Positions 51,168 to 59,504 of a DNA stretch of 64,000 bases are shown here, one piece after another. Every line of letters starts with the position of its first letter. The stretch's first letter is position 1. Under the pieces are notes generated by a model that had not been told where the DNA came from, did not search any database, and saw only the letters and a list, made by a program, of their open reading frames with translations. The stretch lies in contig JAHHDT010000007.1 in assembly GCA_019739225.1 (NCBI GenBank), positions 124,001 through 188,000 of the forward strand, in the 5' to 3' direction. Source of the stretch: Aquamicrobium sp. GTDB taxonomy: Bacteria; Pseudomonadota; Alphaproteobacteria; Rhizobiales; Rhizobiaceae. The position numbers and the translations under genes were made by a program.

Positions 51168-53068
51168 CAGGTGTCATTTGCCAGGATGGCGCGATCGCGC
51201 GGCTGGCGTTGCGCGCCATGGTGGATGCGCAACGCCATCGTGGCCCAGACGGCGGCGGTGAGCATTATCTGCCGATGGGCGACGCGACCCTCGGCCTGGG
51301 GCATCGGCGTCTCTCCATCATCGACCTGTCGGCCCAAGGCGCGCAGCCGATGATTCATCCGCATACCGGCGACGTGCTCGTCTACAATGGCGAGATATAC
51401 AACTATCGCGATCTCAAGGAAGAGTTGAGCGCCGGCGGTACGGTCTTCCTGGGCGACAGTGATTCCGAGGTGTTGCTGCATGCGCTCGTTGAATGGGGGC
51501 CTCGCGCCCTGTCGCGCTTGCAGGGCATGTTCGCATTCGCATTCTACCGGGTAGCCACCGGGGAGATGATGCTTGCGCGCGATCCTCTCGGGATCAAGCC
51601 GCTCTATGTCGGCCGGCGCGGGCGTACATTCGTCTTCGCCAGCGAGGTGCGCGCCATTCTCGCTTCCGGCATGCTGGAGCCGCAGATCGATCCGCGCGGC
51701 ATCGCAGGGCTGTTCTCCTACGGCGCATGCCAGCATCCCTATACGATGTACCGCAACATCCGGTCGTTTCCGGCCGGCGCGTGGCAGGTGCTGACGGCCA
51801 GGGGAGAGGAGGAGCCGCCGGTGTATTACTGGTCGCCGCCGCGACCTGAATCCCATCTGAGCCGATCGGAAGCCGTCGACGCTGTACGTGCAACGCTGGA
51901 AGCATCGGTGCGCGATCATCTGGTGAGCGATGTGCCTGTAGGCGTGTTCCTGTCTTCCGGCCTCGACAGCACCATCGTTGCCGGGCTTGCCGCGCGACAC
52001 GCCTCGACGCTGCGAAGCTTCACAGTCGGCTTTGCCGAGAACCCCGATCTCAGCGAACTGGAACTGGCCGGCGACACAGCGCGCCGCTTCGGCCTCGACC
52101 ATACGGAAATACGCATCGAAAGCGCGGATGCGATTGCAACCACCGAAGCATGGCTGGGCGCGATCGACATGCCGTCGATCGACGGGCTCAATGTCTATGT
52201 GATTTCAAAGGCAGTGCGTGAACACGGCATAACCGTCGCCCTGTCAGGGCAGGGCGGAGACGAGCTTTTCGGCGGATATTCGAGCTTTGTCGATGTGCCG
52301 CGCCTCTACCGGATGCTGAGACATGCATCCTGGCTGCCGGCGCCGAAGCGGCGACGGCTGGCGGAATTCCTCAGCGCGGGCAAGCCGGCAGCGTTCCGGG
52401 CCAAGGCTGCCGCTCTGGCCGAATCCGGCGCGGACCTGACCAGCCTCTACACTCATCGGCGGCGGCTGATGGCTCCTGCGCAGATGAATGCGCTCGGTCT
52501 CGATGCGCGATGGCTGGGACTGGACGAAAATTTCCTCGATCCCGAGGAAATGGAGGCGATGCCCGTCAATCCTCGGGACCCAATATGGAGCGTCGGCTTG
52601 CTCGAAAGCCGCCTTTACATGGGCAACATGCTGCTGCGGGATGGCGATGCCGACGGCATGGCGCACTCGCTGGAAATTCGCGTGCCCCTGCTTGATCGGC
52701 GGCTTGTCGACCTCGCTTTCGGTTTACCGGGGCGCGTTCGCCTTCCCAACGGGCGCGCCGACAAACATATGCTTCGCGCAGCGATGCCGGATCTGCTGCG
52801 TCCCGAACTCCTCAACCAGCCCAAGCATGGCTTCACGCTGCCGATACGGCGCTGGATGCGTGGCCCGCTGGCCGAAAGCTGCCGAAGCGGGTTCGATCAT
52901 CTTCGCGCGTCCGGGCTGGTCGAGGCGAAAGGCCTCGAGGCCTTGTGGTCGACCTTCGTCGCCGAGCCGGAAAGTCCGGCGTGGTCGCGCGCTTTCGCCT
53001 GCTGCGTGCTCGGCCACTATCTGCGCCGAACCTCCAGAATGTCGCTTGCAAGGGAGTACGCGTCATGA
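51155..53068 (+). CDS. asnB: Asparagine-synthetase (glutamine-hydrolysing)-like amidotransferase
   Basis: 637 residues. The N-terminal Ntn-hydrolase domain starts with catalytic Cys2 (MCGLAGVICQDG), with QRHRGPDGGGEH, GHRRLSIIDLS and VYNGEIYNYRDLKEEL. The synthetase domain has the ATP pyrophosphatase loop VFLSSGLDSTIVAGLA, then ALSGQGGDELFGGYSSF. Homologues inside polysaccharide loci are thought to amidate sugar acids or activate precursors rather than make free asparagine, though true AsnB activity cannot be excluded. Embedded between two glycosyltransferase genes with overlaps at both ends. Confidence 0.88.
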   Translation: MCGLAGVICQDGAIARLALRAMVDAQRHRGPDGGGEHYLPMGDATLGLGHRRLSIIDLSAQGAQPMIHPHTGDVLVYNGEIYNYRDLKEELSAGGTVFLGDSDSEVLLHALVEWGPRALSRLQGMFAFAFYRVATGEMMLARDPLGIKPLYVGRRGRTFVFASEVRAILASGMLEPQIDPRGIAGLFSYGACQHPYTMYRNIRSFPAGAWQVLTARGEEEPPVYYWSPPRPESHLSRSEAVDAVRATLEASVRDHLVSDVPVGVFLSSGLDSTIVAGLAARHASTLRSFTVGFAENPDLSELELAGDTARRFGLDHTEIRIESADAIATTEAWLGAIDMPSIDGLNVYVISKAVREHGITVALSGQGGDELFGGYSSFVDVPRLYRMLRHASWLPAPKRRRLAEFLSAGKPAAFRAKAAALAESGADLTSLYTHRRRLMAPAQMNALGLDARWLGLDENFLDPEEMEAMPVNPRDPIWSVGLLESRLYMGNMLLRDGDADGMAHSLEIRVPLLDRRLVDLAFGLPGRVRLPNGRADKHMLRAAMPDLLRPELLNQPKHGFTLPIRRWMRGPLAESCRSGFDHLRASGLVEAKGLEALWSTFVAEPESPAWSRAFACCVLGHYLRRTSRMSLAREYAS

Positions 53069-54246
53069 AGATCGTCCATGTCATCGGTTCGATCGACCCG
53101 GCCTTCGGCGGCCCTCCCGGTGTGGTGATGAGAATCGCGGCAGCCCAGGCTGCCAAGGGGCACGACGTGCACATCGTCAGCTATGCCTCGGCCGAAGCGG
53201 AGCCGCGCATTCGTCGGGCGCTGCTGGATGTGCCGGGTGTGCTAGATGTCAAACGGCACCTACTGCCTGAACCCGGGCGAAGCGAACGCATGCTGGCACT
53301 GGCGACGCGCCGACCCCTTGCCAATCTCATTACGGGCGCCGATGCGGTGCATCTGCATGGTGTGTGGGAGCCAATCCTGCGGCAGGCGGCGGGCGTCGCT
53401 CGCGCGGCCGGCATCCCTTACTGTGTCCGGTTGGCGGGAATGCTCGACCCATGGAGCCTGCGGCAGAAATACTGGAAGAAGCGGATCGCACTCGCTCTGG
53501 GCTACAGGCGCATGCTCGACGAAGCAGCGTTCATCCATGTGCTGAACGATGACGAGGCGCGGCTGCTGGCGCCACTCAATTTGCGCGCGCCGACACGCAC
53601 GATCCCCAACGGGATATTCCTCGACGAGATCGAACCCCTGCCGCCCAAAGGCAGTTTTTCAAACCAGCATTCGGCGCTGGCGGGACGGCGCTACGTGTTG
53701 TTTCTTTCACGTTTGCACACAAAGAAGGGCCTGGACTATCTCGTCGATGCCTATGCGCGGCTCGCGCCGGCATGGCCGGATGTCGATCTGGTGATTGCCG
53801 GCCCCGACGACGGAGCAGAAGCGTCCCTGCGCAGCGCCATTGCCACCCATGGGCTTGGAAAGCGTGTGCACCTCGTCGGCGGCCTCTACGGCCGGGAGAA
53901 GCTCGAAGCGCTGTGCGATGCCGCCTGTTTCTGTCTGCCCAGCCGGCAGGAAGGGTTCAGCGTGGCGATCACGGAGGCGCTCGCTTGCGGCGCGCCGGTG
54001 GTCGTCTCGAAGGAGTGCCACTTTCCCGAGGTCGCGGCCGTGGGCGCCGGCATGGTGGTCGAGCTGAATGCCGAGGCCGTTGCAAAGGCTTTGAGCGCCG
54101 TTCTCGCCGATGCGGCGCTGGCCGAGCGAATGGGAGCTGCCGGCCGGGCACTCGTCAAGCAGCGCTTCACCTGGCCTGTAATCGCCGACATGACGATCGA
54201 GGCTTATGCGCACGGCCACGGCGAAGTGCCGCGAATGGCCGCATAG
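53065..54246 (+). CDS. Glycosyltransferase family 4
   Basis: 393 residues from the ATG at 53065 (ATGA overlap with the preceding stop). IVHVIGSIDPAFGGPPGVVM at the start; GVWEPILRQAAGVARAAGIP; RYVLFLSRLHTKKGLDYLVD; and the EX7E site SRQEGFSVAITEALACGAPV. All are typical of GT4 enzymes of capsule and exopolysaccharide loci. Last gene of the coupled group, convergent with the acetyltransferase gene (10 bases). Confidence 0.88.
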   Translation: MKIVHVIGSIDPAFGGPPGVVMRIAAAQAAKGHDVHIVSYASAEAEPRIRRALLDVPGVLDVKRHLLPEPGRSERMLALATRRPLANLITGADAVHLHGVWEPILRQAAGVARAAGIPYCVRLAGMLDPWSLRQKYWKKRIALALGYRRMLDEAAFIHVLNDDEARLLAPLNLRAPTRTIPNGIFLDEIEPLPPKGSFSNQHSALAGRRYVLFLSRLHTKKGLDYLVDAYARLAPAWPDVDLVIAGPDDGAEASLRSAIATHGLGKRVHLVGGLYGREKLEALCDAACFCLPSRQEGFSVAITEALACGAPVVVSKECHFPEVAAVGAGMVVELNAEAVAKALSAVLADAALAERMGAAGRALVKQRFTWPVIADMTIEAYAHGHGEVPRMAA

Positions 54247-54256
54247 CCGTAACAGG

Positions 54257-54844
54257 TCAGGAGATTTTTTGCCTGCTTCGCAATGGCTTGGCGTGATTGC
54301 CGCCATAGACGACCCATTCGTCGAGGCTTCTGAAAGTCACGCCTCGGGCTCCGAGGACGGCGCCTTCGCCGATTTTGACTCCGGGGCCCACGAACGCTTC
54401 GGCTGCGACCCATGCACTTCGACCGATGCTGATCGGCCGCGCCCTCAAAGGGAAACCCGGGTCGTCGATGTCATGTGTGCCGGTGCACAGGTGCGCACGC
54501 TGAGAGACGATGGCGAAGTCCTCGATCGTCACCGCCGCAACATTGTAACAGATCGCACCGGGTCCCAGAGAGGCGTGCGCGCCCATCTTCAGATTGCCGG
54601 GCCACCAGATCTTCACGCTGCTGCGGACCGTGGCCGTGGGATGGATGTCGGCGCCGAAGGCGCACAGCACGAGCCGGCGTAGCGGCTGTAGCTGCGGCGG
54701 TGTCCAGCGCGCGAACGCAAACCAGCAGCTCGACCACAGCACGCGCGCCAGACGATGGCTCAGCTCGAACGTGGCCCCGCCGAGCAACGGAGACTGTCCG
54801 TGCGCGCGGCCCTTGGGTTCTATGGTGTGGCTGGAGCGGGTCAT
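54257..54844 (-). CDS. WcaF-like acetyltransferase (left-handed beta-helix)
   Basis: 195 residues. N-terminal segment LARVLWSSCWFAFARWTPPQ followed by CAFGADIHPTATVRSSVKIW and hexapeptide-repeat rungs (NLKMGAHASLGPGAICYNVA, FVGPGVKIGEGAVLGARGVT). The putative catalytic His lies in CTGTHDIDDP. This matches the colanic-acid WcaF group, which O-acetylates sugar residues. It starts four bases from the stop of the membrane-protein gene upstream and ends the leftward operon 58757-54257. Confidence 0.85.
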   Translation of the reverse strand: MTRSSHTIEPKGRAHGQSPLLGGATFELSHRLARVLWSSCWFAFARWTPPQLQPLRRLVLCAFGADIHPTATVRSSVKIWWPGNLKMGAHASLGPGAICYNVAAVTIEDFAIVSQRAHLCTGTHDIDDPGFPLRARPISIGRSAWVAAEAFVGPGVKIGEGAVLGARGVTFRSLDEWVVYGGNHAKPLRSRQKIS

Positions 54845-54848
54845 ATGT

Positions 54849-56111
54849 TCACGTTACCGTTGCCGGGACAAGACGATGCCGGCTTCCGACCTGGCGCAGC
54901 GAAGCCAGTAGCAATGCCGGAACAAGGAAGAAGAGCATGTGCACCCAGACCTGCAGCACCCAGTCGGTCACATGCGAAATGGAATGCATCGCAGGTACGA
55001 TGCTGAGCATGTAGACGATCTGTCCCGTCGTGGACCCGCTCATGGCCGAGGCCCAGATGCGGGACATGAGATAGGAGAGGATGAGAAACTTGACCGCTCC
55101 GAAATACCAGAACGACAGGAAAGCATCGACAAAGCCGGTCTCCGTGGTGCCTGTCGGAGGAAGATAATCACGCGAGGGTTCCGGCGTCGGGATCATCAAT
55201 GCCTTCTTCGTCGAGGCACCAAGAATCTGGGCAGGCACGAAGTTGAAGACGAGACGGTTCCAGTGAACCGCGCCGTAGTCGAATTCGCCGCTGCGATCGA
55301 TCTGCCCTATGCGCTGGACGGCGTTGCGAAACTCGAGCCCGCCATTGGCCAGGTTTTCCTGGAAGTTGTCGACGACGTCGATCTGCATGATCTGCTCGAC
55401 ATCGAACGTGCCGCTCTCGCGGTTGATGTGACGATAGTCGGCCATGCTTCCCATGACGAGCGCGATGCCCAATACGCCCGCGATCGCTGCGAGCCGCGGT
55501 GGCGTCCAGCCGCGATGGAACCAGTACGCGAGCGCCAGGATCAGGACGATTTCCAGGGTCTCGGCCCGCTTGCCGGTGACCAGAATCCGATCGAGGCAGA
55601 ATACCAGATCGAAGGCGATCACGACGCCGGCCAGCCAACTCGGCCGTCGGGCAAAGCAGACGGCTGCGATTGCAAGGCCGTAGATCAGCAGCCGCCCGAA
55701 GAACAGGTACACCACGCTGATACCGGACATCTGAACGCCGACGGTCAGTTCGGAGGGCATGCGGCTGAGCTGAAAGTAGAACAGCGCCCCAACAAGCGAC
55801 ATGACGACCGCGACCTTCAGAAGCCGTGCTTCGGAAAAGCTCTGCGAGAAGAAAGGAAGCGGCGCGGCATTCTCGCGCCAGCCGACGCGGATCATCGCCA
55901 TGCACAGTACCGCAACACCCATTGTGGCGGCATAGGCGCCCTCGGGTAGTGTCATGTCGCTCACGACCGGCGGGATCTGAGGCAGCAGGAAGGAGAAAGC
56001 CATGACCCCGGCGAGGAACGGGAACTCGTAAATGCGCCGCGGCTGCCTGAAGCCGCCGACAAGGAACCAGGCCACGATACCCACGAGTATCAGCGTCAAC
56101 GCCCAGCTCAT
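54849..56111 (-). CDS. Multi-span membrane protein, candidate polysaccharide polymerase (Wzy-like)
   Basis: 420 residues from the ATG at 56109-56111, overlapping the DUF218 gene stop. About ten to twelve helices, starting SWALTLILVGIVAWFLVGGF. A large hydrophilic loop lies near residues 235-345 (HINRESGTFDVEQIMQIDV, DYGAVHWNRLVFNFVPAQIL, PSRDYLPPTGTTETGFVDAF). Wzy polymerases are poorly conserved and recognised by such topology and by locus. No other polymerase candidate is present, so this is the best one. The PPTG-ETGF sequence before a helix resembles O-antigen-polymerase loop motifs. Confidence 0.6.
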   Translation of the reverse strand: MSWALTLILVGIVAWFLVGGFRQPRRIYEFPFLAGVMAFSFLLPQIPPVVSDMTLPEGAYAATMGVAVLCMAMIRVGWRENAAPLPFFSQSFSEARLLKVAVVMSLVGALFYFQLSRMPSELTVGVQMSGISVVYLFFGRLLIYGLAIAAVCFARRPSWLAGVVIAFDLVFCLDRILVTGKRAETLEIVLILALAYWFHRGWTPPRLAAIAGVLGIALVMGSMADYRHINRESGTFDVEQIMQIDVVDNFQENLANGGLEFRNAVQRIGQIDRSGEFDYGAVHWNRLVFNFVPAQILGASTKKALMIPTPEPSRDYLPPTGTTETGFVDAFLSFWYFGAVKFLILSYLMSRIWASAMSGSTTGQIVYMLSIVPAMHSISHVTDWVLQVWVHMLFFLVPALLLASLRQVGSRHRLVPATVT

Positions 56112-56758
56112 GCCGGCTCTCCCGCACACCAGCCGGCTGGTTTGTCCGTGCCCTGGATGCCTCGCGCGAGGTCCCCGAGCGCGTAGACGGCGGATTTGGC
56201 ATATTCCTGAGCTATCGCCGGGCCGTGATGGCTGAATGCTGCATTCAGAAACCTGTGCGGCGAATCCGTCGGGTATGATCGCCAGACGATACGCGGGCAC
56301 GCCTTTTCGAAGCTCGCCAAGGCACGGCGCGAGTGGAACCAGCTTGTCACAAGCGTCGCGGACGTGACGTTGGCCTGGGCAAGTATGGGCGCGGAGAGCT
56401 CTGCGTTCTCGCGCGTGCTGCCGGACCTGCACTCGATCGTTATTGCCGTGCCGGCGACGCCTGCGGCAATCATGGCGTCGCGAATGTAGAGACAGTCGCC
56501 ATCGCCAGATACGAGAACCCTGGGCGCCATGCCCGCAAGCCAGAGCTCGGCGGCCTTTGCTGCACGCGGTGGCCCGTCGCCTCCCAGAACGACGATGAAA
56601 TCCGACCTTGCGAAGGCGTCCCGGACTGTCAGCAACGGCTCTGCCAGTGCGATAAGACAAAGATAGAGCGCGAACACCAGGGTTGCCGCCAAGGCTGCAA
56701 TCAGCAGCAGGCTTGCTCTGCCGAAACTGGTCGTGACGAGGGCGTTCATGATCGACAT
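56108..56758 (-). CDS. YdcF/SanA-like DUF218 domain protein
   Basis: 216 residues from the ATG at 56756-56758. One N-terminal membrane helix (LLLIAALAATLVFALYLCLI) is followed by the DUF218 domain: FIVVLGGDGPPRAAKAAELW, PRVLVSGDGDC, IECRSGSTRENAELSAPIL and ATLVTSWFHSRRALASFEK. DUF218 proteins are linked to envelope and polysaccharide functions but lack an agreed reaction. Its placement between a GT2 gene and the candidate polymerase gene argues for a role in envelope polysaccharide synthesis. The frame upstream of this start lies within the GT2 gene. Confidence 0.8.
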   Translation of the reverse strand: MSIMNALVTTSFGRASLLLIAALAATLVFALYLCLIALAEPLLTVRDAFARSDFIVVLGGDGPPRAAKAAELWLAGMAPRVLVSGDGDCLYIRDAMIAAGVAGTAITIECRSGSTRENAELSAPILAQANVTSATLVTSWFHSRRALASFEKACPRIVWRSYPTDSPHRFLNAAFSHHGPAIAQEYAKSAVYALGDLARGIQGTDKPAGWCAGEPA

Positions 56759-56766
56759 CGCGGGCG

Positions 56767-57657
56767 TCAGATTCGCAACCCTTGCCGCCTGCGACGGAGC
56801 TCTTCCGTCTTGAGCCCGATCATGAATTCGTAGCCGGAAATGAGCCGGCAGTAGGCGTAGCCCGGCCAGCCGTCCAGGAAACCGCCGCGCAGCACGTACA
56901 TGTAGAGGAAGCGGAGGGTTGGACGAAACGGCAGCCGTACGGAGAGCGCCTTGAGCGCGCCGCGCCGCTTGTCGGCGCGAGGGCTGATGATCGATGCCCA
57001 TTGCAGCGGCGGGGCGGGGGTCTCAGTCGCGAGTTCAGCCTCGACGCTCGAGTAGCGGTTGTGCTTGTCGAACCAGGCGCGAAGGCCATTGTTGAAGCTG
57101 TAGTGCACGAAATGCGCATTCAGCAGGCCTCCGGGCTGATCCGACGCGCACACGGAATGCACCTCGCGATCGAAGCGCACCTTTGCAGGTCTCACGAGGC
57201 GCGTGATCCAGGTCGGGTACAGGCTCGCATGCTTTATCCAGCGGCCCATGAACATGTTCTTGTACCGGGCCTTGAAAAAAGCCTCCGGCCGGTTCGGGTC
57301 GGCCGCGATTGCAAGCATTTCGTCTCGCAGATCGTCAGGGGTAACCTCATCGGCATCCGGCGTGTAGACCCACTCGTTCAGGAACGGGATCTGGGTCAGG
57401 CCGAACATGCGCTGGCCGTTTTCGGTGGTGTAGTGGTGCTGCACCACACGTGCTCCTGCCGCCCTCGCGATTTCGACCGTCCGGTCGGTGCTGAATGAAT
57501 CGAGCACCACCACGTCGTCGCTCCAGTCGACGGAGGCCAGACAGGCCGGCAGGTTCTGCTCCTCGTTGAAGGTCATGATGAGGACCGAGACGCCGCTTCG
57601 CACGCGGCCGGTTCTTGCACCGGCGCCCGATTTCCTGTCGGCCAAAACAGTGGTCAT
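56767..57657 (-). CDS. Glycosyltransferase family 2 (WaaE/KdtX-like)
   Basis: 296 residues. GT-A start GVSVLIMTFNEEQNLPACLA, VVLDSFSTDRTVEIARAAGA, the DxD-like site VYTPDADEVTPDD, and REVHSVCASDQPG in the acceptor region, typical of the WaaE/LgtF group. A hydrophobic or amphipathic C-terminus (FLYMYVLRGGFLDGWPGYAY) suits membrane association. The start overlaps the stop of the WecA-like gene. Confidence 0.88.
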   Translation of the reverse strand: MTTVLADRKSGAGARTGRVRSGVSVLIMTFNEEQNLPACLASVDWSDDVVVLDSFSTDRTVEIARAAGARVVQHHYTTENGQRMFGLTQIPFLNEWVYTPDADEVTPDDLRDEMLAIAADPNRPEAFFKARYKNMFMGRWIKHASLYPTWITRLVRPAKVRFDREVHSVCASDQPGGLLNAHFVHYSFNNGLRAWFDKHNRYSSVEAELATETPAPPLQWASIISPRADKRRGALKALSVRLPFRPTLRFLYMYVLRGGFLDGWPGYAYCRLISGYEFMIGLKTEELRRRRQGLRI

Positions 57658-58757
57658 TGGCCACCTCCCATGAGTGGTGGGGTCTCACGCCCGGCAAAGC
57701 TGGCGCTGCCCGAAGTCTGGGTTTTCGAAGCCCGGTCGGATCCGGTCAGCACCGCCACGATGGTGATGTGCGCCGTGATGGGGATCGCCAGGCCCAGCGC
57801 CATCAGAACGTCCGGAGCGCCGAACACGATGCCGAAATAGCCGACGGCGCCGCACACCGAGCTTGCACTGGCCATCAGGCCGGTAGCCTGCACGTGCGGC
57901 ATGCCGTGATCGACGAGCAGATGGTGCAGATGCATGCGGTCGGGCGAAAAGGGGCTGCGCCTCGCGGCGATGCGGCGCAGGATGAGGCTCAGCGTATCCG
58001 TGATCGGGATCACCAGCAGCCAGAGCGCGCTGACGAAGGCGACACCGCTGTCGGTCGACAGGCGAATCACGAAATAGGCAAGGAATGCGCCAAGCATCGC
58101 GCTGCCGGCATCGCCCAGGAAGACGCTTGCCTTGGCGCGCCAGGGGTGGCGCATGTTGAACATGAGGAAGCCGATCGTCGCGGCCAGCAGCACCAGCGCC
58201 TGCAACATCGTCACCGTATCGTTGACATGCGCGGCGATGAGCGCCAGCCAGAACAGCGCGGCGGCGACACTGGCGCCGGCAAGCCCATCCAGCCCGTCGA
58301 GCATGTTGATGGCGTTGACGCTGCCGACAAGGAAGACGACTGCGAGCATCCCGCCAAGAACCGGTGGCAAAAGCACGGGCAGTTCGCCCACGCTGCCAAG
58401 ATTCAGCGAGAGGGTCGCTCCGGGAAGGACCAGAAGAAGGCTGGCGACAAGCTGAATGAGGAGGCGTGTGCCTGCGCGCAGGCCCAAGCGATCGTCGATC
58501 GCACCCGTCACGACAAGCATGCCGATGCCTGTGGCCATATACCACGGCACGCCATATTGCCCGTCGAAGCCGAAAGCCGTCACCATGAACGCGCCGAAGA
58601 TCGCCAGCCCGCCGCACAGCGGCACAGCGCCCTCATGCTGCTTGCGCATGTCGGGCAGATCGACGAGCCGGAAGGCCGGCGCGACGCGTCGCATGACCTC
58701 GATGAGCAGAACCGCCATGAGGATTGCGTTCAGAAGATGCGCGTAGAGATTTAGCAA
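57654..58757 (-). CDS. WecA/MraY-family undecaprenyl-phosphate sugar-1-phosphate transferase
   Basis: 367 residues from a TTG at 58755-58757, chosen for GGAGG seven bases upstream. An ATG at 58785-58787 would add ten residues but has no ribosome site. About eleven helices. Motifs: VDLPDMRKQHEGAVPLCGGL, VVTGAIDDRLGL (Asp-Asp), VNAINMLDGLDGLAG, VFLGDAGSAMLGAFLAYF and RMHLHHLLVDHG. It loads the first sugar-1-phosphate onto undecaprenyl phosphate and so probably starts the repeat unit. First gene of the leftward group that ends with the acetyltransferase. Confidence 0.9.
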   Translation of the reverse strand: MLNLYAHLLNAILMAVLLIEVMRRVAPAFRLVDLPDMRKQHEGAVPLCGGLAIFGAFMVTAFGFDGQYGVPWYMATGIGMLVVTGAIDDRLGLRAGTRLLIQLVASLLLVLPGATLSLNLGSVGELPVLLPPVLGGMLAVVFLVGSVNAINMLDGLDGLAGASVAAALFWLALIAAHVNDTVTMLQALVLLAATIGFLMFNMRHPWRAKASVFLGDAGSAMLGAFLAYFVIRLSTDSGVAFVSALWLLVIPITDTLSLILRRIAARRSPFSPDRMHLHHLLVDHGMPHVQATGLMASASSVCGAVGYFGIVFGAPDVLMALGLAIPITAHITIVAVLTGSDRASKTQTSGSASFAGRETPPLMGGGQ

Positions 58758-59187
58758 AGCCCGCCTCCAAGCCCTTCCCAGCCACATGATCGGCGTCGTC
58801 AATTCGACCCGACACATGCCGATGCTAGCCTGAACGGTGCCTCGCTCTATCTGGACATTGAGAGGGCCGTTAAGCCCAAAAGAACTAGCAGTGTCATCCT
58901 CTGGTGGGATGGACGGGACTGCCGCGAGCTGAATGTCGCCCCTGATTCCATTGCCTTGGCCCGCTGGAGCGCAGTTTCGCGCCATTTGCGGTTGAATTCA
59001 CCTGCGCGCAGACTCTGCGCATGCCACCAAAGGCTTAGGCGGATGTCTATCGGATGGCGCAGAGGGACAAATCGGTCAAAGCGATTTCGCTCCCGCTCAA
59101 TGCCAGCATCGTCATGGGCGGATTATCGGTCATTGTCTTTCCGATAGCCTGATCGGCATCGGCAAGATCGTGTGGAGTAGGACCGAA
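58758..59187. promoter_or_regulatory. Divergent region between the WecA-like gene and the small-protein gene
   Basis: 430 bases. No recognisable gene except a possible 32-residue ORF at 59054-59152. Frames such as 58956-59147 are arginine-rich and look spurious. The region should contain the promoters of both the leftward and the rightward groups, but no convincing -35/-10 pair or palindrome was found. Confidence 0.5.
59054..59152 (+). CDS. Possible 32-residue small hydrophobic ORF
   Basis: ATG at 59054 to TGA at 59150-59152. A basic start (AQRDKSVKAISLPLN) and a hydrophobic end (ASIVMGGLSVIVFPIA) give a small-membrane-protein profile. No good ribosome site is visible. It lies 35 bases before the next small gene. 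This is a weak call. Confidence 0.2.
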   Translation: MAQRDKSVKAISLPLNASIVMGGLSVIVFPIA

Positions 59188-59448
59188 ATGGATGTGGTCA
59201 TCAGCAGTTCCGAGACACGATCATTGAGTTTGGCTGCCCTGTACATCTGCCAGTCTCTGCTGCTCGAATTGGAGGAGACAGGCAAAATCGATCACGATGG
59301 CGTGCAGGGCTTGCTGAAGGACGCAGCGAATGCACTGCGCCAGGCTGGCGCTGATGCATCGCAATCACAATGGACGGAGGCCGGTCGCATCGTCGATGCA
59401 ATGCGTCTCAGGCATAACCGGCTTTCCGTCCTAGACAGCTCCGGATAG
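59188..59448 (+). CDS. Small hypothetical protein in the polysaccharide locus
   Basis: 86 residues from the ATG at 59188, with AGGA seven bases upstream; a GTG at 59170 is an alternative start. Predicted mostly helical (LSLAALYICQSLLLELEETG, GVQGLLKDAANALRQAGADA) with no signal peptide, cysteine pair or known motif. It precedes the flippase gene by 56 bases on the same strand. Function unknown. Confidence 0.55.
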   Translation: MDVVISSSETRSLSLAALYICQSLLLELEETGKIDHDGVQGLLKDAANALRQAGADASQSQWTEAGRIVDAMRLRHNRLSVLDSSG

Positions 59449-59504
59449 GGGCCGTCTCGCATGGACCACGACGGGCGGCGACTTACGGCCGGGCAGGAGG
59501 GGTA

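Noticed and set aside
58956-59147. 63-residue frame before the small polysaccharide-locus genes
   Set aside because: TTG start without a ribosome site, with an arginine-rich product of shadow type; overlaps the possible 32-codon ORF in another frame.
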